Below are positions 24,853 through 33,725 of a DNA stretch of 64,000 nt, in pieces; position 1 is the first letter of the stretch; every line of letters begins with the position of its first letter. This DNA is from UBA7683 sp964643895 (GTDB lineage: Bacteria > Patescibacteriota > Saccharimonadia > Saccharimonadales > UBA7683). The position numbers were made by a program, and so were the translations under genes. A model generated the notes under the pieces. That model was given only the letters and a program-made list of their open reading frames with translations, was not told the DNA's origin and ran no database searches. The stretch is from contig CAZXUE010000002.1 of NCBI GenBank assembly GCA_964643895.1, positions 22,568 to 86,567 of the forward strand, in the 5' to 3' direction.

Positions 24853-24888
24853 AAACCCCCGTGCATCTAACAGAGTGCCGGGGGTTTT
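24853..24888 (+). terminator. Intrinsic terminator after ABC exporter
   Basis: AAACCCCCGTGCAT pairs with GTGCCGGGGGTTTT, the stem running into the T stretch. Confidence 0.85.
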
Positions 24889-24906
24889 AAAATATGGTGG
24901 GAGAAT

Positions 24907-25716
24907 TTAGTTCGCGGTTTTGCGACTATACAAGGTGGTGGCGATTGGGACGGCGACGATGAGGGTGAGGAGGCACCAGAAGATTGACCACCAGATATGG
25001 TTACCCGTTTGGTTACCGAGCATTAAGGCTCGTACGGACTCGATGATGTGGGTAATTGGCTGATTTTCAGCAAAAGCCTTAAGGTACTTTCCCATGCCTT
25101 CGGTTGGTGTAAACGCACTGCTGGCAAATGTCAGCGGAAAGATGAGCACAAAGGTGAGCCACTGCACACCCTCGACGCTTTTAGAGATAACGCCGACAAT
25201 AGCGGCCAGCCACGAAAATGCCAATGTGAACAGGAGCAAAATGCCGGTGATGATAAGCCAGTCGGCGATGCTTGCGTTCGAACGAAAGCCCATAATGAGG
25301 CCGACAACCAGCATAACAACGGTTGAGATGGTGTTGCGGAAAATATCAGAGATAACATGTCCGTTCAGAACTGCAACGCTGCTCATCGGTAGTGAACGAA
25401 AACGATCTACGATGCCCTTTTGTAGATCATTACATATTGCGAGTGCAGTTGTGGTTGAACCGAATGCAACGGTTTGGACGATAATGCCCGCCATCAAGAA
25501 GCTCAGATAGCTTACCCCTGGAGGCAATGCTTTACTGATGGAACCGCCAAATACTGCTGAAAACAGTACCAAAAACATAATTGGCTGGAAGAAAGTGCCC
25601 AGCAATTGGTCGGTGTTTCTAATGATATGCGTGCTGCTGCGTTTGATCATTAAAAGAGAATCTTTGATGGCGAGTAAAATGCGTGGTTGTTTACTAAATT
25701 CCAGAGATTGCGACAT
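24907..25716 (-). CDS. ABC-2 type permease (DrrB-like)
   Basis: 269 residues with six membrane helices and the ABC-2 signature region: FQPIMFLVLFSAVFGG near residue 42, GIVDRFRSLPMSSVAVLNGH at about 120, and the PLTFASSAFTPTEGMGKYL loop. It pairs with the ATPase encoded immediately upstream (start and stop share one base). It is likely to export a drug-like or lipid molecule. Membrane localisation is certain, substrate unknown. Confidence 0.9.
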   Translation of the reverse strand: MSQSLEFSKQPRILLAIKDSLLMIKRSSTHIIRNTDQLLGTFFQPIMFLVLFSAVFGGSISKALPPGVSYLSFLMAGIIVQTVAFGSTTTALAICNDLQKGIVDRFRSLPMSSVAVLNGHVISDIFRNTISTVVMLVVGLIMGFRSNASIADWLIITGILLLFTLAFSWLAAIVGVISKSVEGVQWLTFVLIFPLTFASSAFTPTEGMGKYLKAFAENQPITHIIESVRALMLGNQTGNHIWWSIFWCLLTLIVAVPIATTLYSRKTAN

Positions 25717-26693
25717 TATTTCTTCCCCTTTCGTGCAGGTTTCTTAGCCGTTTTTTGTTTGCCAGTTAAAGAAAGGAATACATGGTCCATGGTTGGTCTG
25801 TGGACTGCCAGCGACGCGACAGAAATTTTAGCTGTGGTCAGTGCGTCAAGTACTTTTTTGACATCTTTGTTCGTATCTTTGATGGCGGTTACAAGCGTAT
25901 ACTCTTTATCATCACTTTCCAAAACGCTTTTCCCGAGTAGCTTGTGTGCCTTCTCAAGTGTGTCGAGGTCGTTAAAAGTCAGCTCAAGCCGGTCGTTGCC
26001 AAGCTTGCTCTTGAGTTCTTTAGCAGTACCTTCGGCAATAACCTTACCGTTATCAATAACCACAATGCGATCAGCCAGCTGGTCGGCCTCTTCAAGGTAT
26101 TGAGTAGTCAGAAGAATTGTAGTGCCATCCTCCATAAGTTTTTTGATGATATTCCACATAGCAAGGCGTGAACGCGGATCCAGGCCGGTGGTCGGCTCGT
26201 CTAAAAAGATAACTGGCGGCGTGGCAATCAGGCTTACAGCTAAATCAAGTCGGCGGCGCATACCACCAGAGTAGGTTTTAGCGGGCCGATCAGCAGCTTT
26301 TACAAGGTCAAAATCTTTTAGGAGTTCTTCGGCGCGAGCTTTGGCGCTCTTTTTGGTGAGCCGATACAGGCGCCCCATCATAACAAGGTTTTCACGTCCG
26401 GTGAGGAGTTCGTCAACTGCTGCGGATTGACCGGTTAAACCGATAACGCGGCGGACTTTGTCTGCATCTTCTTTGACATCGTGGTTTTCAATGGTTGCTT
26501 TGCCGCCATCAAAATCAAGCAAGGTGCTTAAGATGCGAACGGTAGTGGTTTTGCCGGCACCATTCGGGCCAAGCAGTGCCACCATGGTGCCCCGTTCAAC
26601 GTTGAGGTCAATGCCTTTTAAGACAACGGTTTTACCATACGACTTTTTAAGATTTCTGGCTTTAATAACAAAATCTGGCTCTTTTTGCTTCAT
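25716..26693 (-). CDS. ABC transporter ATPase (DrrA-like)
   Basis: 325 residues. Walker A GPNGAGKTT, Q-loop TGQSAAVDELLTG, signature YSGGMRRRLDLA, Walker B PPVIFLDEPTTGLD, H-loop TTQYLEEAD; the C-terminal accessory domain ends RPTMDHVFLSLTGK as in DrrA proteins, then a lysine-rich tail. It energises the permease at 24907. Convergent with the ABC exporter at 22977, so this 4-kb stretch holds two independent export systems. Confidence 0.93.
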   Translation of the reverse strand: MKQKEPDFVIKARNLKKSYGKTVVLKGIDLNVERGTMVALLGPNGAGKTTTVRILSTLLDFDGGKATIENHDVKEDADKVRRVIGLTGQSAAVDELLTGRENLVMMGRLYRLTKKSAKARAEELLKDFDLVKAADRPAKTYSGGMRRRLDLAVSLIATPPVIFLDEPTTGLDPRSRLAMWNIIKKLMEDGTTILLTTQYLEEADQLADRIVVIDNGKVIAEGTAKELKSKLGNDRLELTFNDLDTLEKAHKLLGKSVLESDDKEYTLVTAIKDTNKDVKKVLDALTTAKISVASLAVHRPTMDHVFLSLTGKQKTAKKPARKGKK

Positions 26694-26752
26694 GGGCTGC
26701 TCCTTGCTGTACTTCGTTCAGTTTGTATTGTAATAGGTTATTCTGTAATTTA

Positions 26753-26782
26753 AAATGGCTCCCGTTTGTCTGGGAGCCATTT
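26753..26782. terminator. Bidirectional terminator-like hairpin
   Basis: AAATGGCTCCC pairs with GGGAGCCATTT around an 8-base loop, between the small gene at 26798 and the ABC ATPase gene, with A/T flanks on both sides. Confidence 0.75.
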
Positions 26783-26797
26783 CCGGCTAATCATTCT

Positions 26798-27058
26798 CTA
26801 CTGTGATTTGATCTCAAGTAATGTCCAGCGGCTTTCACTCGGATCAAGTTTGAGTCGGAAATCGGATTGACCGTCGGTAACATTAAATATGCGAATAACC
26901 TCTTGGCCTTTGTGTACCAAATAGCGCCAGCCGGAATTTAAGAAGGTGTAGGTTTGGCCGTTAAATTCCATAGCTTTGGGGTAAGCCTCGAGATCTTGTT
27001 TATTTTTAAAGTACACGCCGCTAATCGTTACCTCTTGGTTTACTTTTACTGGTTCCAT
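26798..27058 (-). CDS. Unknown 86-residue protein, beta-rich
   Basis: ATG at 27058 with CGGAGT upstream. The sequence alternates strands and turns (EVTISGVYFKNKQDLEAYPK, then FNGQTYTFLNSGWRYLVHKG and VIRIFNVTDGQSDFRLKLD), suggesting a small all-beta domain. No cysteines for metal, no signal peptide. No family recognised. It has its own terminator and is not obviously coupled to a neighbour. Confidence 0.65.
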   Translation of the reverse strand: MEPVKVNQEVTISGVYFKNKQDLEAYPKAMEFNGQTYTFLNSGWRYLVHKGQEVIRIFNVTDGQSDFRLKLDPSESRWTLLEIKSQ

Positions 27059-27090
27059 ACACACTCCGTTTCAAAAAATTAGGTTAGGTA

Positions 27091-27116
27091 GATCCTTCGA
27101 CTTTGCTCAGGATGAC
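27091..27116. repeat. Dispersed palindromic repeat, half copy 3
   Basis: GATCCTTCGACTTTGCTCAG followed by GATGAC, the right half of the repeat seen at 15308. The rest of this 430-base gap upstream of the fibronectin gene holds no gene I can support. Confidence 0.7.
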
Positions 27117-27440
27117 TATGTTAAACACACCAATCGAGCAACTGGTGAACGGACTTGGAGTTTATAAGTTTGCCAGAAAAGAGCTCTGCCGTTAACTGAG
27201 TCTTTATATCTAGAAAACCGTATGTATGGAAGCTAGGGACGCTTATCCGCTAATTCGGACAGTGTGTGTAACCTCATGTAAATAAGTTTGCTGGTGGAAA
27301 CGCTTTGCGCGGTGACAATACGAGTACCAACATAACTACGATTCAGTATAAATCTTATGTCGTTAAAAACAAGTCCAAATTTAAGAATTTATTAATAATT
27401 TCACGAGCATGAAGTGATCTGTAAAAGACTAAAAAAGTCA

Positions 27441-27470
27441 TTGTTGTAAAAAAGTTGCTTATGCTACAAT
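27441..27470 (+). promoter_or_regulatory. Promoter for the fibronectin-III/ABC operon
   Basis: TTGTTG (27441) and extended -10 TGC-TACAAT (27465-27470), spacer 18, 26 bases before the ATG at 27497. Confidence 0.5.
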
Positions 27471-27496
27471 AAAGCTAACGGTTAAATGGGATTAGA

Positions 27497-30400
27497 ATGA
27501 GGAAAAAACAGATACGGCGTACAAAGCGCATGCTTGGCAAATTCCGCGGAATTATTATTGTGCGGCTTCAGGCAACTGTTCGAAGACTCTCGTTTCACCC
27601 CGCAAGTGTCCCACTTACTTCGATAGCTTGCATTGTGACGGTGGCAGTGTATCTCTTCTCCTCTAGCAATCTAGTGCTGGCTTCCGGTAGCTGGAATCAG
27701 ACCGATTGGAGTGGTGGTGTTGGCGGCTCAACGGCTAATCAGTACAGTAGTTTAAGTAACATTGATGCCACAACGACGGGTAAGGTTCAGCTGCCTAGTG
27801 AGGAAAAATTCACAAATAGCACCCAAGATACCGATTCATCTGGCTGGAGCAGCGATTACTCTTATACGGTACCTACCCTAGCTCAGTCAAAATCAGCTGC
27901 CCTTAGCTCTGCCACTACTAGCATAACTGTCACGCTCCCTACTACTCCGACTCCCGGCAACACGATACTTATAAACTTTACGCTTTTGAGTACAGTGGGA
28001 ACACTAACATTGCCAAGCGGTTACACAAAAGATGTAGACTTTACTAATAACGGCGCTGGTACTCGAGTGATTGTGTTGAGAAAAGTCGCAGGTGTTGGGG
28101 AGTCGCCAACAGTAACAGTGAGCTGGGCTAGCTCGACCTATGCTCAGATAGAGATGTTTGAATTTACGAACATCGTAGCTGCGAACCCAATCGACCAGCT
28201 TCTTACGACCACTGGCTCAGTGGCTGCCACAAGCTACGACATCGGTACTACCGGTGCCACGACACAAAAAAGTGAACTTGCTTTTGCCTTGGTGAGCGGT
28301 AGCTCTTCTCTGACTGGTGCTATTGCTTGGAATAACAGCTTTACCAAGGGCCAGGCTCCTCCATCTGGCACCATAATGACTACATCTGCATACAAAGTTA
28401 TAACCACGCCTTCGGCAGTGAGTGCTGGCGCTAGCTGGAGTTCATCACGCATTCCTACTGGCGCTATCCTGACATATAAAACTAGCAATGCAATGAATAA
28501 TATTACTCATGAGACAAATATTGCGCACGCCGGAGCTGGTTCAACCCGGGCAACCGCCTCTAGCACCGATGATGGAGTCTTTTCACAAATCGTTAACGTT
28601 GGTGATACAAATAACTATAATCTGAAGGCATATGTGTACGCGGACGGTTCTGCAGTTACTGGCGCTGACGCAGTCTTAACAAAAGATGGTGCGAATGTGA
28701 CAACCTCGTATACCGATGTTGGAGGTGGCTGGTACGAGCTCAAGGGAGTTGTGGCGGGCTCTACTATGGGGTCTACCTATGGTGTGAAAGTGAAGGCGGG
28801 AGAAACGGTGTACATGGACGATTTATCCTTAAGCCGTTACCAGTCAACCGGCACCCTCACTTCTAATGTTTATGACACACTAAAGCCTTCGAACTGGGGG
28901 ACGCTAAGCTTTGTCTCAGGTGGCACAGTTCAAGTTAAAGCTCGGTCTTCCAACAGCGCTGTCATGAGCGGTGCACCAAACTTTGATAGTTGTGCCGCAA
29001 TTAGTTCGGGTAGTGATATCTCAAGCGGCACTGGAGGTTGCGTCACGGATACACAACGCTACATTCAGTATGAGGTGACGCTGACGACAGCTGATACGGC
29101 CGTAACTAGCTGGCTTGACGACATCACGATTAGTTTTGCCGATTCTGATAGCACTGCTCCAACCACTAATGCCAGCGCCATCAAGCTCTATAAATCTAAT
29201 GGCGGCACTGAGGTTGGTGAAGGCGCATGGAACAATAGTTCGACACCATATTTTAGCTGGACAGCTGGACAGGATAACAGCGGAGGCTTAGGCCTGAAAG
29301 GTTATTGCTTATATCTTGGTCACGACAGTACTGGGAATCCGGTAACCAGTAAAGGCGTGCTTGGTACTAGCCCGGTTGATACCGAAGGTGCCTGCCAGTT
29401 CGCGGTTAGTGGCACTAATCTAGATCTGAGCACGCTTAACTATCTTGGCTCGGCCCTTACGACTTCAAACGATCCGTACTATCTTAATATTAAGGCGATT
29501 GATCTTTCGTACAATGTCATTAGCAGCAGCGCCAGCTTTAATTTTAAACTAGACAACACACCGCCAAGCAACCCCGCTTATATCACCGCACCATCAAACT
29601 TTATTAATACCAAAACTGCCACACTCAGCTGGGCTACTAGTGGTGGTGATGCAGCGAGTGATACTCATTCGGGCTTGGCTGGGCTACAGTACAAAATTGG
29701 TGCCGATGGTGTCTGGTACGGTGATTCGCACAGCGGCGCCCAGGACGCAACTGACCTGCTGACGAATGACGGTAGCTATACCACCCAGAGTACGCCAGAC
29801 TTTGCGAACCTCTCTGATGGCAACAACGTGATTTACTTTAGGACGTGGGACCAGGCCGGCAATGTCACGATGGCCAACGTTACGACAGTGCTTAAAATTA
29901 ACACCAGCGGGGCGCCGTCTTCGCCGCGAAACCTCATCGCTACCCCTTCAACCAATACGCAAAATTCATTTGCCTTTAGCTGGATCCAGCCGAGTAGTTT
30001 TGTTGGCCAGGCCAGTAACCTCACATATTGCTATACCGTTAATACCCAACCGACTGCTCAAACCTGTAATTTTACTGCCGCTGGCGTTACGAGCGTGCCG
30101 GCTGGAGCATTCGCTACCCAACCGGGTGCCAATACGTTCTACGTGGTAGCTAAAGATGAGTCAAGCGGTATCAATTATGCGACGGCTGCCAGTGTTGACT
30201 TCACGGCTAACACTTCGGCTCCGGGCATGCCGTTGAATCTAGACATCGCTGATACGAGTATTAAGGCCAGCAACAACTGGCGATTGGTTTTGAGCTGGGA
30301 AGAACCAAATGATGTCGGGGCCGGGGTGGCTAAATACGAGATTTACCGTTCTACTAATGGCACAAGCTTCAGCATAGCGGGTTCAACAAGTGGCGCCAGC

Positions 30401-31726
30401 TACGTAGATACCGGTTTGCAATCGCAGCTGTACTACTACAAGGTTCGAGCTTGCGACTCGGCTAATAACTGCGGGGCCTACTCCGGTGTTGAGACAAGAA
30501 CGCCAACCGGCCGCTTCACTACTCCGCCGGAGCTCAACGGCACGCCACGAGTTGATGCTATTAGTACTAAAAAAGCCACCATCAGTTGGCTGACAGAGCG
30601 AGCTGCTGATTCTAAAGTGGCCTTCGGTACAAGCAGTGGCAACTACTTTCCAACCGAATCGTATAACTCGAGCCAGGCTACTCAGCATACTATTCAGCTT
30701 TCCAATCTTGACCCAGGTACAACGTATTTCTACGTTACTCGCTGGACCGATGAAGACGGTAATACTGGTCAATCTAGTGAGCTGAGCTTTGCAACTGCGC
30801 CTCGCCCAGTAGTTGAGGATGTTACCGTGCCGCAAACAGGTCTTAGTAGCGCAACGGTGCAGTATGCTACTGTTGGTGCCTCTAAAGTTAAGCTCTACTA
30901 TGGTAAAAGCAGTGGTTTTGGTGGTCTAGTAGAGCTGAACACTTCGACTAATCGCTCGGTATATAACTCGGTGCTGCCTGATCTTGAAGATGGCACCAAA
31001 TACTTTTATAAGATCAATACAGTAGATGCAGACGGCAATGAGTACGAGGGTACGACGCTTAGTTTTGCTACTCCGCCAGCGCCCCGCATTACAAACCTAC
31101 AATTTCAACCGATAGAAAATGAACCAAGCAGTTCGCAAAAAATTAGCTGGGAAACCAATGTTCCTGCCACGAGTGAGTTGGCATATGGAGTGTCCAGTCT
31201 CTCCGAGAGTAGTCTTAATAGCCAGCTCACTACTAGACATGAAGTGGTGATCCGGGGTCTCAAAGATGATAGCACATATCGCCTGGTGGCTCGTTCTCGT
31301 GATGGCAGCGGTAATCTTGCGAGCTCAGATGAACAGACCTTCAAGACGGCACTAGATACGCGTCCGCCTCGGATCAGCGATATAGTGGTAGATACAATTA
31401 TTCGTGGTAGCGGTGCGGAGGCTCGTGGTCAGATAGTAGTTAGCTGGAGAACCGACGAGCCTGCCACTAGTCAAGTCGCTTATGGCGAAGGCACAGGGGG
31501 GACGCTCTCAAGTAGTACCAGTGAAGATATGCGACTCGCATACGAGCATATCGTGGTCATCTCTGACCTTTCAACCTCAAGAGTCTACCATGTCGAGCCT
31601 CGATCGTCCGATATGGTCACTAATCAATCATATGGCGAGCAACAGGTTGCAATTATTGGTCGCCCGAGTGATAGTGTGCTGGGTATAATTGTCAAGGCAT
31701 TGCAGCAGGTGTTTGGAATTGAATAA
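27497..31726 (+). CDS. Giant secreted/surface protein with fibronectin type III repeats
   Basis: 1409 residues. A basic N-terminus is followed by a hydrophobic segment (residues about 41-62, SIACIVTVAVYLFSSSNLVL) that acts as signal or anchor. Residues 90-560 are Ser/Thr/Gly-rich beta sandwiches, some lectin-like (YVYADGSAVTGADAVLTKDG). From about residue 900 there are at least five fibronectin-III-type domains with LSWEEP, ISWLTE, YYYKVRACD and TYFYVTRW motifs; several resemble the N-terminal domain of purple acid phosphatases. The C-terminus ends in a short amphipathic helix. It probably acts at the cell surface, perhaps in host contact. The ABC genes behind it follow after a single base, so they are likely functionally linked. 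Confidence 0.85.
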   Translation: MRKKQIRRTKRMLGKFRGIIIVRLQATVRRLSFHPASVPLTSIACIVTVAVYLFSSSNLVLASGSWNQTDWSGGVGGSTANQYSSLSNIDATTTGKVQLPSEEKFTNSTQDTDSSGWSSDYSYTVPTLAQSKSAALSSATTSITVTLPTTPTPGNTILINFTLLSTVGTLTLPSGYTKDVDFTNNGAGTRVIVLRKVAGVGESPTVTVSWASSTYAQIEMFEFTNIVAANPIDQLLTTTGSVAATSYDIGTTGATTQKSELAFALVSGSSSLTGAIAWNNSFTKGQAPPSGTIMTTSAYKVITTPSAVSAGASWSSSRIPTGAILTYKTSNAMNNITHETNIAHAGAGSTRATASSTDDGVFSQIVNVGDTNNYNLKAYVYADGSAVTGADAVLTKDGANVTTSYTDVGGGWYELKGVVAGSTMGSTYGVKVKAGETVYMDDLSLSRYQSTGTLTSNVYDTLKPSNWGTLSFVSGGTVQVKARSSNSAVMSGAPNFDSCAAISSGSDISSGTGGCVTDTQRYIQYEVTLTTADTAVTSWLDDITISFADSDSTAPTTNASAIKLYKSNGGTEVGEGAWNNSSTPYFSWTAGQDNSGGLGLKGYCLYLGHDSTGNPVTSKGVLGTSPVDTEGACQFAVSGTNLDLSTLNYLGSALTTSNDPYYLNIKAIDLSYNVISSSASFNFKLDNTPPSNPAYITAPSNFINTKTATLSWATSGGDAASDTHSGLAGLQYKIGADGVWYGDSHSGAQDATDLLTNDGSYTTQSTPDFANLSDGNNVIYFRTWDQAGNVTMANVTTVLKINTSGAPSSPRNLIATPSTNTQNSFAFSWIQPSSFVGQASNLTYCYTVNTQPTAQTCNFTAAGVTSVPAGAFATQPGANTFYVVAKDESSGINYATAASVDFTANTSAPGMPLNLDIADTSIKASNNWRLVLSWEEPNDVGAGVAKYEIYRSTNGTSFSIAGSTSGASYVDTGLQSQLYYYKVRACDSANNCGAYSGVETRTPTGRFTTPPELNGTPRVDAISTKKATISWLTERAADSKVAFGTSSGNYFPTESYNSSQATQHTIQLSNLDPGTTYFYVTRWTDEDGNTGQSSELSFATAPRPVVEDVTVPQTGLSSATVQYATVGASKVKLYYGKSSGFGGLVELNTSTNRSVYNSVLPDLEDGTKYFYKINTVDADGNEYEGTTLSFATPPAPRITNLQFQPIENEPSSSQKISWETNVPATSELAYGVSSLSESSLNSQLTTRHEVVIRGLKDDSTYRLVARSRDGSGNLASSDEQTFKTALDTRPPRISDIVVDTIIRGSGAEARGQIVVSWRTDEPATSQVAYGEGTGGTLSSSTSEDMRLAYEHIVVISDLSTSRVYHVEPRSSDMVTNQSYGEQQVAIIGRPSDSVLGIIVKALQQVFGIE

Positions 31727-31727
31727 T

Positions 31728-32474
31728 ATGATCGCAAAATCTCCTCGCTCTTCCATCGTGCAGTTCCATAACGTAGTTAAGCGCTTCCCGGCGTTAGGTC
31801 AAGACGTTGAGGTTTTGCACAATATTTCGTTTGAAATAAAAGAAGGTAGCTTTACAATTCTCCATGGCCCATCAGGGAGTGGCAAGACTACTATACTCAA
31901 TAGCCTCATAGGACTTGAGGCACCAACGAGCGGTACAGTGTACATTGGTGGCACCGATCTTTATGAATTGTCTGCCGATCGACGAGCACGATTTCGTGGT
32001 AGCAACATCGGCATGGTGTACCAGGACAATCACTGGGTCAGTAGCCTGAGCGTGGCAGAAAACGTGGCGTTGCCATTGTTGTTGACAGGTTGGAATAAGC
32101 ATAAAGCACTCTGGTTGGCTCAGCAAAGTATTGCGCGTGTGGGCTTGGAAAAATACGCACATTACAGCCCCTTAGTTTTATCTGGTGGTCAGCAACAGCG
32201 AATATCCTTTGCGAGGGCAACGGTGGTGCGTCCTAAGATACTTGTTGCCGATGAGCCCACAGGTAATCTAGATAGCCTGAGTGGGCAGCTTATCATTCGG
32301 CTTTTACAAGATTTTAACGGTTCTTATGGAGCAACAGTGGTGCTTGTTACGCATAATGACGACCTGCTGCCCATTGCCGATACGGTGCTAACTATCCATG
32401 ATGGGCGCTTGCAGCAGCCAGTAGATGCTATCCATCGACCAGCTGCTGCGGATGTTGTGAGGCGTGTTAAATGA
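31728..32474 (+). CDS. ABC transporter ATPase, MacB/LolD type
   Basis: 248 residues. Walker A GPSGSGKTT, Q-loop VYQDNHWVSSLSVAENV, signature LSGGQQQR, Walker B KILVADEPTGNLDS, H-loop LVTHNDD. The family powers mechanotransmission complexes rather than import (MacB, LolCDE, FtsEX). ATG at 31728 lies one base after the stop of the surface protein, and its stop overlaps the permease start by four bases. Confidence 0.93.
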   Translation: MIAKSPRSSIVQFHNVVKRFPALGQDVEVLHNISFEIKEGSFTILHGPSGSGKTTILNSLIGLEAPTSGTVYIGGTDLYELSADRRARFRGSNIGMVYQDNHWVSSLSVAENVALPLLLTGWNKHKALWLAQQSIARVGLEKYAHYSPLVLSGGQQQRISFARATVVRPKILVADEPTGNLDSLSGQLIIRLLQDFNGSYGATVVLVTHNDDLLPIADTVLTIHDGRLQQPVDAIHRPAAADVVRRVK

Positions 32475-33719
32475 GGTGGCACTTCAAGCGGTCTATGGCA
32501 ATAAAAAAGGATGTTTCCTTGCCCACTGGCTCCATAAAATTAATCTTTCTGATTGAGCTTGCCTTTAAAAATCTCTTTTCAAAGAAGCTGCGAACATTTC
32601 TTACAATGACTGGAGTATTGGTTGGTGTTGGCGCGGTCATATTCTTGTTGGCATTTGGGCTTGGACTTCGTCAGGTGGTCACAGATCAGGTAGTGGATTC
32701 AGACTCCATACGGACAATTGATGTCTTGCCGGCAAAGGCGCAAATTGTAAAGCTCACCGATGAGAGCATTAAACGTATTGAGCGTACGAGTGGCGTTGAA
32801 ACTGTTGCGCCCATCTACTATTATGCAGGAAAAACCGAATTGAACGGTGCGAAAGTAGAGTCTGTCGTGTACGGAGTGAACAATACGTATAGTAGCCTGG
32901 TGCGATTTAAGCGCATAGCTGGCGTTCAGCCGCAGTTTTCTGATGATCATACAATGGTTGTGAACTCGGCATATGTTGAAGCACTTGGCTTTAAAAACCC
33001 CCAGCAAGTTCTTGGAAAAGAGTTAAAGATCAGCTTAGCCGTTCGTGTGCCGACGGAAAATGGTGATGAAAAGAAGGTAATTACTTATGCGGCAGCGGTA
33101 CGGAGTGTCATTGAAAGTGGAAGTGGCGCAGAAATGTATATCTCAAGTAAGATTTTTAGTGAAAACGGCGTTGATGTTGCCAGCCAGCTCAAGGTGCTCT
33201 CGGAAGACAAGAAGTATGTTGAAGCAATTCAAAGAAAGGTCGAAACACTTGGTTTTACGAGCACTTCTCCTTTGCAGACACTCGAACAGATTAATCAATT
33301 TTTCGTTATCCTAAACTTACTTTTCGTCGGTTTTGGAGGTATCGGTTTGCTCATTGCAACATTGGGCATGTTCAACACACTCACAGTTTCCTTGCTTGAG
33401 CGAACTAAAGAAATCGGGTTGATGGTTGCACTCGGTGCTCGCCGTAGAGATGTGCGACGCCTATTTGTAGTTGAATCAGTATCTTTGGCATTGCTGGGTG
33501 GGGTTTTGGGGGTTATTGGTTCGGGTGCTATAAGTGTTGTGGTCAATACGGTGCTACNNNNNNNNNNGGGGCGTTGAAGACGCCTGCTCCCTTTTTTCTT
33601 ATGCGTGGTGGCTGCAGGTTGCTGTGCTCATATTCTCTGTCGTATTAGGATTGATCGTTGGGATATTACCCGCCCGCCGTGCCTCACGGATTAACCCAAT
33701 TGAAGCATTAAAGATATAG
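32471..33719 (+). CDS. ABC permease, MacB/FtsX type (interrupted by assembly gap)
   Basis: One membrane helix near residue 45-70 (FLTMTGVLVGVGAVIFLLAF), then a large extracytoplasmic MacB-like periplasmic-core domain (residues about 80-280), then three helices, the last ending in PARRASRINPIEALKI, the classical FtsX-like C-terminus. A 10-N gap at 33558-33567 separates helix three from helix four and the two halves lie in different frames, which the unknown gap length explains. It forms an exporter or signalling complex with the preceding ATPase. Confidence 0.88.
33558..33567. other. Assembly gap (10 N) within ABC permease
   Basis: Scaffold placeholder of unknown real length; it interrupts the permease just before its last membrane helix. 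Confidence 0.98.
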
Positions 33720-33725
33720 GTGGTC

